Below, one piece after another: positions 18,495-26,580 of a DNA stretch of 64,000 bases. The stretch is from the NCBI RefSeq assembly GCF_001611795.1, contig NZ_CP015098.1, positions 2,294,001 through 2,358,000 of the forward strand, written 5' to 3'. Positions within the stretch are counted from its first letter, which is position 1, and each line of letters starts with the position of its first letter. The DNA comes from Streptomyces qaidamensis. GTDB taxonomy: Bacteria; Actinomycetota; Actinomycetes; Streptomycetales; Streptomycetaceae. A program made the position numbers and the translations under genes. The notes under the pieces were generated by a model. It made no database searches. It worked only from the letters and a program-made list of their open reading frames with translations, and had not been told where the DNA came from.

Positions 18495-18980
18495 TCACCG
18501 CTCGTCCGTCCCCGCGACCTTCCCCGTCGACAGCGCCACCCGGTTCCATGTGTTGATCGTGCAGATCAGGGCGAGCACCTGGGCCAGTTCCCGCTCGTCG
18601 AACAGTGCGGCGGCCCGCGCGTACACGTCGTCCGGGACGCCGGCGTCGGCGATGAGGGTCACCGCGTCCGTGAGGGCGAGAGCCGCCTGCTCCCGCTCGG
18701 TGAAGAAGTGACGGGCCTCGCGCCACACCGCGACCATGTGCAGCCGGTCCTCGCTCTCGCCGGCCTTGCGGGCGTCGCCCGTGTGCATGTGCAGGCAGTA
18801 CGCGCAGTGGTTGAGGTGCGAGGAGCGGATCTGGATCAGCTCGACGAGGGCCGGGTCGATGCCGTCGCGGGCAGCGGCGTCGAAGGCGATGAGGGCCCGG
18901 AAGGCCTTCGGGGCCGACGCGCCGAACTCCAGCCGGGCGGACGTCGGGTGGGTGCTGCTCGTGTTCGTGGTCGTCGTCAT
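18495..18980 (-). CDS. Carboxymuconolactone decarboxylase/AhpD family protein
   Basis: A 161-aa all-helical AhpD-fold protein. The active-site motif HCAYCLHMHTGDAR (~62-75) has the CxxC plus downstream His of alkylhydroperoxidase-type members, so a peroxidase or thiol redox role is more likely than lactone decarboxylation. The ATG at 18980 has GAAGGG 3-4 nt upstream; a TTG three codons earlier is less likely. It is divergent from the MocR-type regulator with only 47 bp between starts, a common arrangement in streptomycetes that suggests regulation by the neighbour. Confidence 0.9.
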   Translation of the reverse strand: MTTTTNTSSTHPTSARLEFGASAPKAFRALIAFDAAARDGIDPALVELIQIRSSHLNHCAYCLHMHTGDARKAGESEDRLHMVAVWREARHFFTEREQAALALTDAVTLIADAGVPDDVYARAAALFDERELAQVLALICTINTWNRVALSTGKVAGTDER

Positions 18981-19027
18981 GCCCTTCAACCTACGAGCCG
19001 GAAAGACCCGCTGTAGGGTGCACTTCC

Positions 19028-20440
19028 ATGGTGGAATCGTGGGTCAATTCCGCGGAGCGGATCGGGTCCGACCTGCATCTGGAGCTGATCGGGCCGGGTG
19101 GCCGGCGGGCGGCGCTGATCCGGGCCCTGCGCGAGGCCGTACGCAGTGGGCGGCTCGCCCCGGGCGCGCGGCTGCCGCCGTACCGCTCGCTCGCGGCGGA
19201 CCTCGGCGTCGCCCGCAACACGGTGGCGGACGCGTACGCTGAACTCGTCGCGGAGGGCTGGCTCACCGCCCGGCAGGGCTCCGGCACCCGGGTCGCGGAG
19301 CGCGCCGAGCCGCTGCGGCCCGCCGCTCGCGTACCCAAGAAGGCACCATCACGCGCGCATGGCCCCCGGCACGATCTGACGCAGGGCACGCCGGACGTCT
19401 CGGCGTTCCCGCGCACCGCCTGGCTGGCCTCCTACCGGCGGGCCCTGCAGCAGGCGCCCAGCGAGGTGTTCGGGCCGGGCGACCCCGCCGGCCGGCCGGA
19501 ACTGCGGGAGGCGCTCACCGAGTACCTGGCACGCGCGCGTGGCGTGCGGACCGAGCCGGGCCGGATCGTGATCTGCTCCGGCTTCGCGCACGCGCTGCGG
19601 CTGCTGTTCGGCGGCGGCGTCCTGCGCGGCCCCCTGGCGGTGGAGGCGTACGGGCTCGGTTTCCACCGGCAGGTCCTGGCCGCGGCCGGGGTCCGGACGG
19701 TACCGCTCCCCCTCGACGAACACGGCGCGCTGATCGACCGGTTGGAGCGCGAGCGGGCCGTGCTGCTCACGCCGGCGCACCAGTTCCCGACCGGCGGCCC
19801 GCTGCACCCCACGCGCCGGGCCGCCGTCATCGACTGGGCACGCGCGCGGGACGGTCTGGTCCTGGAGGACGACTACGACGGGGAGTTCCGCTACGACCGC
19901 AAGCCGGTCGGCGCCGTCCAAGGGCTCGACCCCGAACGCGTGATCCACATCGGCTCGGTCAGCAAGAGCCTGTCGCCGGCGGTGCGGCTGGGCTGGATGG
20001 TGCTTCCGGAGCGGTACGTCGAGGCCGTCCTGGCCGCCAAGGGCGAGCGCGAGGCGTGGGCGAGCGTCCTCGACCAGCTGAGCCTCGCGGACTTCATCGC
20101 TTCGGGGTCGTACGACCGGCATGTACGCCGGATGCGGCAGCGCTACCGCGGTCGCCGGGACCGGCTCGTCGCGGCGCTCGCCGAGCACGCGCCGCATATC
20201 GAGGCCACCGGCATCGCGGCCGGGCTGCACGCCGTGCTGCGGCTGCCGCCCGGCACCGAGGCGTCCGCGGTCAAGGCCGCCGCCTGGCAGGGCATCGCCC
20301 TCGACGGCCTCGCCGCGTTCCGGCACCCGGAGACGGACATGCCGGTCGGCGACGGGCTCGTCGTGGGGTACGCGACCCCCTCCGAGCACGCCTACGGGTC
20401 GGCCCTGGAGGCGCTGTGCGGTGCGCTGCCGCCGCCCTGA
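19028..20440 (+). CDS. MocR-type regulator: GntR HTH fused to PLP aminotransferase domain
   Basis: A 470-aa PdxR/MocR-family transcription factor. The N-terminal winged helix (~15-85) has the GntR pattern LIRALREAVRSGRLAPGARLP, RSLAADLGVARNTVADAY, GWLTARQGSGT. A fold-type I aminotransferase domain (~115-465) follows, with the PLP-binding SVSKSLSPAVRLGW lysine (~320) and the DDYDGEFRYD aspartate segment. It likely senses PLP or an amino compound and controls the divergent AhpD-like gene. The ATG at 19028 has no SD and lies close behind a TAGGGT hexamer, so the transcript may be leaderless. Confidence 0.92.
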   Translation: MVESWVNSAERIGSDLHLELIGPGGRRAALIRALREAVRSGRLAPGARLPPYRSLAADLGVARNTVADAYAELVAEGWLTARQGSGTRVAERAEPLRPAARVPKKAPSRAHGPRHDLTQGTPDVSAFPRTAWLASYRRALQQAPSEVFGPGDPAGRPELREALTEYLARARGVRTEPGRIVICSGFAHALRLLFGGGVLRGPLAVEAYGLGFHRQVLAAAGVRTVPLPLDEHGALIDRLERERAVLLTPAHQFPTGGPLHPTRRAAVIDWARARDGLVLEDDYDGEFRYDRKPVGAVQGLDPERVIHIGSVSKSLSPAVRLGWMVLPERYVEAVLAAKGEREAWASVLDQLSLADFIASGSYDRHVRRMRQRYRGRRDRLVAALAEHAPHIEATGIAAGLHAVLRLPPGTEASAVKAAAWQGIALDGLAAFRHPETDMPVGDGLVVGYATPSEHAYGSALEALCGALPPP

Positions 20441-20464
20441 CCGGCCCAGGCGCCTCCGTGAGCG

Positions 20465-21306
20465 CTACGGCTTGCGCCCCACCGCCCCGTACCCCGGGAT
20501 CACCCCGTCGTCCTGCCCGGGCACGGGCTCGCCCGGCTCTGGGTGCCAGCGGTGGGGCACCTCGACACCGGGCTCGACGAGGTCGAGGCCGTCGAAGAAG
20601 CGGGTGAACTCCTCGCGGGAGCGCAGGGCGAGGGTGACGCCGGCGGCGCGCAGCTTCTCGGTGGCCGCCTTCGACTCCTCCTGGGTGAAGTCGGCGGTCG
20701 CCTTCGATTCCTCCGGGGTGAAGTCGGCGGTCGCGTGGGTCATCACCAGGTAGCTGCCGGAGGGCAGTTCGGCGAGCAGCCGCCGGACCAGGTGGTGGGC
20801 GCCGTCCTCGTCGGAGACGAAGTGCAGCAGCGCGACGAACGACAGCGCGACGGGCCGGGCGAAGTCCAGAACCTTGCGCGCGCCCTCCAGGATGGCGTCC
20901 GGGTCACGCACGCCGGCCTGGAGGTACTCGGTCACGCCCTCGTCCGTGCCGCGCAGCAGGGCCGCCGCGTGGGCCAGGACGACGGTGTCGTTGTCGCAGT
21001 AGACGACCCGGGCGCCGGGCACGGTCTGCTGGGCGATCTGGTGGAGGTTGGGCTCGGTCGGGATGCCGGTGCCGATGTCCAGGAACTGCCGTACGCCGCT
21101 GCCGGCCAGCGGGTGGCCCGGTGCATGAACGCGCGGTTGACCCGGGCCATCACCGGCACCCGCGGGTCGAGGGTGAGCATCTGCCGGCCCATCGCCTCGT
21201 CGACCGGGTGCTTGTCCTTGCCTCCGAGGTACCAGTCGTACATCCGCGCGGGATGGGGTCTGGTCGTGTCGATCCGGACGGCCGACGCGGGGTCCTGCCC
21301 GGTCAT
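20465..21306 (-). pseudogene. DUF574 SAM-dependent methyltransferase, frameshifted
   Basis: The N-terminal part (from ATG 21306) encodes MTGQDPASAVRIDTTRPHPA, then MYDWYLGGKDKHPVDEAMG and NRAFMHRATRW. Conserved sequence then resumes in the next frame as LAGSGVRQFLDIGTGIPTEP and runs to the stop at 20465. The junction is near 21107-21112. Intact family members have a continuous RATRFLA..GVRQFLDIG stretch, so about 4 nt appear lost. The C-terminal half also has an 11-residue duplication (ADFTPEESKAT repeated as ADFTQEESKAA). DUF574 genes in Streptomyces often accompany Scr1-type HTH/DUF397 pairs, as here. Sequencing error is the main alternative. Confidence 0.85.
20669..20734. repeat. 33-bp tandem duplication inside the DUF574 pseudogene
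   Basis: Two 33-nt units, 20669-20701 and 20702-20734, differ at only two positions (CTTCGACTCCTCCTGGGTG versus CTTCGATTCCTCCGGGGTG, then an identical AAGTCGGCGGTCGC). The duplication is in frame and adds 11 residues to the encoded protein. Confidence 0.92.
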
Positions 21307-21397
21307 GAGGCGCTCCGTAAGGCACAGGGGGTGGTCGATTCAGCACCAGTTGTTCAAGGCCGGCGTAGGAAGTCGAGCGGTAGCAAGGGCAGTCACG

Positions 21398-21652
21398 TCA
21401 GGACAGCAGGAAGTCCGCCTCCCCCGACTTCGCCCCCTCGATGAAGGCCGTCATCTCGTCGCTGGTGTAGATCAGCGCGGGGCCGTCGGGGTCGGTGGAC
21501 TGCCGGAGGGCGATCCGGCCGTCGGCGAGTTTCATCGCCTCCAGGCAGTTGCCTCCGTTTCCGCCGCTCCACGGCTTGTGCCAGCCTTCGCTGCCCAAGT
21601 CACGCGCGGGCATGCCGTTGTAGACGTGTTTGCGCGGCTTGATGCGATCCAT
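21398..21652 (-). CDS. DUF397 domain-containing protein
   Basis: An 84-aa small protein with the DUF397 core: WHKPWSGGNGGNCLEA near residue 25-40, then IALRQSTDPDGPALIYT and a C-terminal EMTAFIEGAKSGEADF. It lies directly downstream of the Scr1/WhiJ-type HTH gene (stop and start are adjacent at 21652/21653). DUF397 proteins act with such HTH partners in developmental and antibiotic regulation in Streptomyces, in some cases as antagonists of the HTH protein. One extra N-terminal stretch (MDRIKPRKHVYNGMP) precedes the usual DUF397 start at ARDL, so an internal ATG at residue 14 is an alternative. Confidence 0.92.
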   Translation of the reverse strand: MDRIKPRKHVYNGMPARDLGSEGWHKPWSGGNGGNCLEAMKLADGRIALRQSTDPDGPALIYTSDEMTAFIEGAKSGEADFLLS

Positions 21653-22513
21653 TCACAGCTCCTTGCGGAGGTCCCGGAGGATCTCCTTCGTGCGATGTGC
21701 CGTAGCGGCCTGCGCCGCCATGCGGTCCATGACCTCCAGGTGGGTCGCCACCTCGGTGCGCGCGTCGAGATAGACCGCGCCGGTCAGGTACTCGCTGTAG
21801 ACCATGTCCGGCAGTTCGGGCATGGCGAATCGGAACAGCACGAACGGCCCGTAGGTCCCCGGGTGCGGCCCCTGAGCGAACGGGGCGATCTGCAGCGTCA
21901 CATTGGGCAGCTTCGTCGCGTCGAGCAGCTTGTCGATCTGGGCGCGCATCACCTCCGGGCCTCCGGCCGGGCGACGCAGCGCAGTCTCGTCCATCACGAC
22001 CCACAGCCGGGGCGCGTCCTCGCGGGTGAGCAGGTCCTGGCGCTGCATGCGCAGGGCGACATGGCGCTCGATGTCCTCGGGCCGGGTCTGGCCGATGGCG
22101 CCGGACCGGAGCACCCCGCGCGCGTAGTCCTCGGTCTGCAGCAGCCCGGGGACGAAGTGGGGCTCGTAGCTGCGGATGACGCTCGCCGCGCCTTCCAGGC
22201 TCACGTACATCGAGAACCAGCCGGGCAGGATGTCGTGGAAACGCTGCCACCAGCCGGGCCGGTTGGCTTCCTCGGCCAGTCGGACGAAGGCCTCGGCCTC
22301 CTCGTCGGAGATTCCGTAGGCCTTGAGGAGCAGTTGCAGATAGGGGATTTTGAGCGTGACCTCGGCCATCTCCATACGGCGGACCGTGGCGGGGGCGACG
22401 CGGAGGATGCGCGCGGCCTCCTCACGCTTCATGCCCGCGCGTTCCCGCAGGTCCAACAGGCGTCGGCCGAGCACGACCTGACCGACCGTCGGTGCGGACC
22501 GCGGTTCACTCAC
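21653..22513 (-). CDS. Scr1/WhiJ-family helix-turn-helix regulator (XRE, DUF5753)
   Basis: A 286-aa regulator. Residues ~10-70 hold an XRE-type HTH (LGRRLLDLRERAGMKREEAA, VAPATVRRMEMAE). The long C-terminal region is the DUF5753 domain with the hallmark SYEPHFVPGLLQTEDYAR segment (~120) and a YLTGAVYLD-type strand. The family partners with DUF397 proteins. The GTG at 22513 has GGAGGTGGAGC directly upstream. It is cotranscribed with DUF397 and divergent from the HATPase gene; two inverted repeats in the shared upstream region are likely operators. Confidence 0.93.
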   Translation of the reverse strand: MSEPRSAPTVGQVVLGRRLLDLRERAGMKREEAARILRVAPATVRRMEMAEVTLKIPYLQLLLKAYGISDEEAEAFVRLAEEANRPGWWQRFHDILPGWFSMYVSLEGAASVIRSYEPHFVPGLLQTEDYARGVLRSGAIGQTRPEDIERHVALRMQRQDLLTREDAPRLWVVMDETALRRPAGGPEVMRAQIDKLLDATKLPNVTLQIAPFAQGPHPGTYGPFVLFRFAMPELPDMVYSEYLTGAVYLDARTEVATHLEVMDRMAAQAATAHRTKEILRDLRKEL

Positions 22514-22704
22514 GCTCCACCTCCACGAAAAGTTCTGACGAGCCGGCCACAAAGGAACGCTGACAGCCCGGCGGCGCCATTCGAGGACCTTTCGAAGAAA
22601 CCCATCCGAACAAACGTTTCGAACGAACCTTCGACGATCTCAACTGGCGCCGCGCGGGGTGCTGTTGCGAGCAGTGTGCCACGGCCTTCCAGACCGTCAC
22701 ACAG

Positions 22705-22740
22705 CACTCTGCAATTTTCAGAGTGACACTTGCCAAGTGT
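22705..22740. promoter_or_regulatory. Two adjacent perfect inverted repeats, probable WhiJ-like operator
   Basis: CACTCTG-CAATTTT-CAGAGTG (22705-22725) is followed at once by ACACTTG-C-CAAGTGT (22726-22740). Both have perfect 7-bp arms. They sit just upstream of the HATPase start (GTG 22757) and in the divergent region of the HTH gene, and the local sequence is unusually AT-rich. The GCCAAGTGT half recurs at 26529-26537 before another small gene. Confidence 0.6.
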
Positions 22741-22756
22741 TCACGGCGGGGCGATA

Positions 22757-23419
22757 GTGGCAAGCGTGATTCCGTCCGCGCCCTTAGGAACAGACGCCGC
22801 CGCCGGCCCTCCCGGGCTTGGCGCCGCCACGGAAGAGGCCTCCCTCGGGGCCGCTGCCGGGCGCCGGTTCCGTTTCGAGCTGGCCGCACATTCGGGTTCT
22901 CCCGCCCAGGCCAGACGCCTGACACGGGCCCGGCTGACCGGCTGGTCGGTGTGCGAGGACACGTGCGACAGCGCGGCTCTGGTCGTTTCCGAGCTGGTCA
23001 CCAACGCCATCGTGCACACGGCGAGCACCCACATAGTGTGCGAGCTGCACGACGGTGACGACCTGGTGCGGATAGCCGTGCGCGACGAGGGCTGCGCCCC
23101 TGGCCAGCCGCACGCCGCGAGCCGGACCCGGCCCGAAGAGGAGCACGGGAGGGGACTGCTTCTCGTCGACGCCCTCTGCCACTCCTGGGGCGCCCAGGAG
23201 GACGGCCCCGGACTGCTGGTCTGGGCGGAGCTGCCGCGCACGGCGGACACCTCGCACGAGCCGGACGGACCTCGGGGCGACCTGGGCTGGGGCGCCCGCC
23301 CCAAGCGCGGCCCGTCGGACGACCCGGACGACGGGGACGGGACCCACCAGGCCCGCCACGCCCGGGCCACCCCTGAGGTTCCCCCGCAGGAGCGCCGCCG
23401 AGAGCGGGGGAACGCATGA
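22757..23419 (+). CDS. ATP-binding protein, anti-sigma-factor-type HATPase (RsbW-like)
   Basis: A GHKL-fold protein of about 220 aa. The N box is SELVTNAIVHT (~75), the G1 box VRDEGCAPG (~105) and the G2-like loop HGRGLLLVDALCHSWG (~130). Such stand-alone HATPases in streptomycetes are SpoIIAB/RsbW-like anti-sigma factors or regulators; many sit beside Scr1-type HTH/DUF397 pairs, as here. The C-terminal ~55 residues are charged and probably disordered. Start is either GTG 22757 (GGCGGGG about 6 nt upstream) or GTG 22766. It overlaps the next gene by 4 nt (ATGA). Confidence 0.88.
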   Translation: MASVIPSAPLGTDAAAGPPGLGAATEEASLGAAAGRRFRFELAAHSGSPAQARRLTRARLTGWSVCEDTCDSAALVVSELVTNAIVHTASTHIVCELHDGDDLVRIAVRDEGCAPGQPHAASRTRPEEEHGRGLLLVDALCHSWGAQEDGPGLLVWAELPRTADTSHEPDGPRGDLGWGARPKRGPSDDPDDGDGTHQARHARATPEVPPQERRRERGNA

Positions 23420-23850
23420 GTCCCGCGCGGGCAGGCATCGTGCTGAACCTGGACACGCTGGTGCGCGTCCGGCGCGGGCTGCGGACGTCCGGCCCGGCCC
23501 TGCGGCTGCCGGTGCCCGACGGCATGACCGCCCCGCTCGGCTGCGACGCGGTCGCGGTCCCCGCCCACGTCGGGCCGCTGATCATGCCCCGGCTGCCCCG
23601 AGTGGGCTGCGTCTACGCGGATGAAACGCACTGGTGGTGGCTGGTGCCGTCCGACTCCGACCACGCCCTGGAGTGGCCCGCCCCGGCGCGGTACGTCACC
23701 GGCGCGGTCGTGCCGGACCTGCTGGAGGTCCCCGACCTGATCCACCGCCCGGACGGCACGCTTCCGTACACCCCGCCCATCCCCCTCTACCTGGCACTGT
23801 GCCGCGCGACGGGGACGGCCCCGGCCTGGTCGCGTCCGGTCAGCGCGTAG
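23416..23850 (+). CDS. Hypothetical protein coupled to the HATPase gene
   Basis: A 144-aa protein with no domain I recognise. It contains a GCVYADETHWWWLVPSDSD segment rich in Trp and acidic residues and ends with a Pro-rich TPPIPLYLALCRATG stretch. No signal peptide or membrane helix is seen. The start ATG overlaps the HATPase stop by 4 nt, so the two are translationally coupled and probably work together. Confidence 0.8.
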   Translation: MSPARAGIVLNLDTLVRVRRGLRTSGPALRLPVPDGMTAPLGCDAVAVPAHVGPLIMPRLPRVGCVYADETHWWWLVPSDSDHALEWPAPARYVTGAVVPDLLEVPDLIHRPDGTLPYTPPIPLYLALCRATGTAPAWSRPVSA

Positions 23851-23865
23851 GCAACGCCCGGCCTC

Positions 23866-23933
23866 TCCCGGCTCCCGGCTCCCGGCTCCCGGCTCCCGGC
23901 TCCCGGCTCCCGGCTCCCGGCTCCCGGCTCCCG
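23866..23933. repeat. Heptanucleotide microsatellite (TCCCGGC)9
   Basis: Nine perfect TCCCGGC units run from 23866 to 23928, followed by a partial TCCCG. It lies 16 bp after the stop of the hypothetical gene. A 7-nt unit changes frame with each copy gained or lost; here it is non-coding. Confidence 0.97.
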
Positions 23934-24250
23934 CGAACGACCGACCTACGTACAAGGAGCCCCGGCCAGGCGAACGACGACCCGGTCTACCCACACCCAC
24001 ACCCATCACCCCCCCAGCCCCAGCCCCAGTCCCAGTCCCCGTCCCACCGAACGACCGGTCTCCGCACTCCGGCCCGCACACACCACCCCTCACCACCCCG
24101 CACCCCCCGCGCCGCCCCGCACCTCCTCCCGGCCAGGTCGTGCGCCCGCGCGCATCCGGCGCCCCGGGCTGCGCCCTGCCCGGGGCGGGTTCCGCCCCGC
24201 AATAGTGGGCCGCTCACGGGCGGGGCACGAGGCGGGGAGGTCGGTCGACG
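23934..24250. other. Gene-free C-rich spacer before the ABC transporter
   Basis: About 315 bp of strongly C-rich plus strand, including runs of (CACACC) and (CAGCCC/CAGTCC) type. I see no convincing gene. The 3' end supplies the SD (GGGGAGGT) of the ABC transporter. Open frames on either strand here are low complexity. Confidence 0.6.
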
Positions 24251-26206
24251 GTGGGGAAAAAGCGGACCGCGCCGGAGGTGTCCGAGTCGGAGCGGCTGCT
24301 GTTCGGCGGCCCGCTGCGCTACGACATGGGCTGGAACCAGCACGCCGACGCGTTCCTGGAGCTGAACTTCCGCGCCATGATCACCCGGCTGCCGTCCCTG
24401 CTCGCGTCCAGCCTCCGGCTCGCCCGGCAGGCCGACCGGGGTGCGGCGCGGATCGTGCTGGCCGCCGAGGCGGGCCGGGGTGTGGCGCAGGCGGTGGCCC
24501 TACTCGCCGTCAACAGCGTGCTGGCCGGGCTGATGAGCGGCGGCCCGATCGACGACCGGCTGCGCGGAGCCGCCCCCGCCCTGGCCACGGTGGCCGTCGT
24601 GATGTTCCTCGCGGCCCTGCTGCGGGCCGCGAGCACCTACGCCACCGGCCGGCTGGAGCCCAAGGTCGAGCGGGTGGCGACCGAGCGGTACCTGGAGCGG
24701 GCCGCGGCCGTCGAGCTGGCCGCGATCGAGGACCACGCCTTCCACAAGCTGCTGGACACCGCGCAGTACGGCGCCGCCTCGGCGCGCCGGATGATCTCCT
24801 ACGGGACCCGCGTGATCAACGCGATGATCTCGCTGGTCGCGGCGGCGGGCGTGCTGACCGTGCTGCACCCTGCCCTGCTGCCGCTGCTGGTGACGATGAC
24901 CCTCCCGAGCGCCTGGAGCGCGCTGACCGTCGCCCGGCGGCGCTACGAGTCCTTCCACGCCTGGGTGCAGCACGCCCGGGCCGGGCGGCTGCTCGGCAAC
25001 CTGCTGATCGAGCCCGAGGCGGCTCCCGAGATCCGGGTGCACGGGGTCGGCTCCTTCCTGCTGCGGCACTTCCGCGCGATGTCGGAGACGGCCGAGGCCG
25101 AGCAGGCCCGCCTGGCCAAGCTCGCCGCCCGTACGGGCCTGATCGCGGCGGCGTGGACGGGCCTGGCGACGGTGGCGACGTACGCGACGCTGGGCGGGCT
25201 GCTGCTGGCGGGGGCGATGGCCCTGTCGGTCGCAGGGACGGCCGTGATCGCGATCCGGACCGGCTCGCAGAGCCTCGACACGCTCGTGGTGGAGGTCAAC
25301 GCGCTGCACGAGGAGGCGCTCTTCGTCGGGGACCTGCACCGGCTGTACACCGAGGCGGACCAGTGGGCGATCCCGGCGGGCGGTGTGGCGCTGCCGGAGG
25401 ATCCGCAGGAGATCCGCTTCGAGAACGTCACGTTCCGCTACCCGGGCGACTCCGCCCGCCCCGCTCTCGACGACGTGACACTGAGCCTGCCGCTGGGCCG
25501 GATCGTGGCCCTGGTCGGCGAGAACGGCTCCGGCAAGACGACCCTGGTCAAGCTGCTCGCCGGGCTCTACACGCCGGAGCAGGGGCGGATCCTGTGGGAC
25601 GGCGTGGACGCGGCGACCGCGGACCGGCACCGGCTGGCCGAGCGGATCGCGATGGTGGCGCAGGACTTCAAGCGGTGGCCGTTCACGGCCCGGGTCAACG
25701 TGGCCTTGGGGCGTTCCTCGATGCCCGTGTGCGAGGAACGGCTGGGTGCGGCGGTCGCCGACGCGGGGGCGGAGACGGTGATCGCGGACCTGCCGCGCGG
25801 ACTGGACACCTTGCTCGCCCGCAACTTCAGCGGCGGTCACGAACTGTCGGGCGGCCAGTGGCAGCGGCTGGGCATCGCCCGGGCGGCCTACCGCAGGGGC
25901 CGCATCCTGATCGTGGACGAGCCGACGGCGGCCCTGGACGCCCGGGCCGAGCTGGAGGTCTTCGAGCGGATCCGCGCCCTGGCCGACAGCGGCCAGACGG
26001 TCGTACTGATCACGCACCGGCTGGCGTCCGTACGGCACGCGGACCTGGTGCACGTCCTGGACCAGGGCCGGCTCGTGGAGTCCGGGACACCGGAGGAGCT
26101 GCTGGCCACCGGTGGCGTCTACGCCGAGCTGTACGCGCTCCAGGCGGAGCAGTTCGCCTCGTCGCCCGCGCCGGTCAGGAAGGTGCCGGCGCCGAAGGCG
26201 GGCTGA
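24251..26206 (+). CDS. ABC transporter, fused permease and ATPase
   Basis: A 651-aa half-transporter. An N-terminal membrane domain (~60-340) has about six helices. The C-terminal nucleotide-binding domain (~385-620) carries Walker A GENGSGKTT, signature LSGGQWQR, Walker B ILIVDEPTAALD and the H-loop ITHRLAS. It has the export-type architecture (MsbA/lantibiotic class), probably a homodimer or paired with a partner elsewhere. The substrate is unknown. The N-terminal ~50 residues (FGGPLRYDMGWNQH) are typical of streptomycete members found near lanthipeptide-type or regulatory genes. GTG 24251 follows GGGGAGGT with ~9 nt spacing. A hairpin follows the stop. Confidence 0.92.
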   Translation: MGKKRTAPEVSESERLLFGGPLRYDMGWNQHADAFLELNFRAMITRLPSLLASSLRLARQADRGAARIVLAAEAGRGVAQAVALLAVNSVLAGLMSGGPIDDRLRGAAPALATVAVVMFLAALLRAASTYATGRLEPKVERVATERYLERAAAVELAAIEDHAFHKLLDTAQYGAASARRMISYGTRVINAMISLVAAAGVLTVLHPALLPLLVTMTLPSAWSALTVARRRYESFHAWVQHARAGRLLGNLLIEPEAAPEIRVHGVGSFLLRHFRAMSETAEAEQARLAKLAARTGLIAAAWTGLATVATYATLGGLLLAGAMALSVAGTAVIAIRTGSQSLDTLVVEVNALHEEALFVGDLHRLYTEADQWAIPAGGVALPEDPQEIRFENVTFRYPGDSARPALDDVTLSLPLGRIVALVGENGSGKTTLVKLLAGLYTPEQGRILWDGVDAATADRHRLAERIAMVAQDFKRWPFTARVNVALGRSSMPVCEERLGAAVADAGAETVIADLPRGLDTLLARNFSGGHELSGGQWQRLGIARAAYRRGRILIVDEPTAALDARAELEVFERIRALADSGQTVVLITHRLASVRHADLVHVLDQGRLVESGTPEELLATGGVYAELYALQAEQFASSPAPVRKVPAPKAG

Positions 26207-26208
26207 AG

Positions 26209-26255
26209 GCACACGTCAGGCGGTGGCGCCTGACGGCACACGTCAGGCGGTGGCG
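26209..26255. repeat. 20-bp direct repeat with 27-bp period after the ABC transporter
   Basis: GCACACGTCAGGCGGTGGCG occurs at 26209-26228 and again at 26236-26255. The intervening CCTGACG lets the first copy fold into the adjacent terminator hairpin. Confidence 0.9.
26214..26235. terminator. Hairpin terminator between convergent genes
   Basis: CGTCAGGCG-GTGG-CGCCTGACG is a perfect 9-bp stem with a 4-nt loop. It begins 8 bp after the ABC transporter stop and ends 8 bp before the minus-strand small-gene stop. There is no U-tract, as is common for actinomycete terminators; it could serve both strands. Confidence 0.65.
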
Positions 26256-26425
26256 TCGGCCACGTCCCCACTGCGCACGATCACCAGGAACATGTCCGTG
26301 GCCAGGTCCATGACGACCTCGGCGGGCAGGCCTTCGCTTCGCCGTGCCTGCGCGAATTCCTCCGCAGGCCAGGAGCCACGCGGCCCACCGGCGGGAAAGC
26401 GTTCGAGCACCGTTCGCCCGTTCAC
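26243..26425 (-). CDS. Small conserved-looking protein of unknown function
   Basis: A 60-aa protein that starts NGRTVLERFPAGGPRGSW, then PAEEFAQARRSEGLPAEVV and a hydrophobic MDLATDMFLVIV strand. Translation from GTG 26425 is well supported by GGAGGTGCAGG just upstream. There is no membrane helix. The pattern resembles small streptomycete proteins found near Scr1/DUF397-type regulators, but I cannot name a family. The upstream region carries a GCCAAGTGT half-site also seen in the WhiJ-like operator 3.8 kb away. Confidence 0.7.
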   Translation of the reverse strand: MNGRTVLERFPAGGPRGSWPAEEFAQARRSEGLPAEVVMDLATDMFLVIVRSGDVADATA

Positions 26426-26580
26426 CCTGCACCTCCATGTAGCGCTGTACTCGTAGAGTTAAACGCCAACCATGGGGTGAACGGCTCGCGAAGTGACGGT
26501 ACTGAGACGTAGTTGACACGCGTTCACCGCCAAGTGTGACCAACTTCTCAGCCTCTTGGCCTATGTGTTCACTTTCCGTA

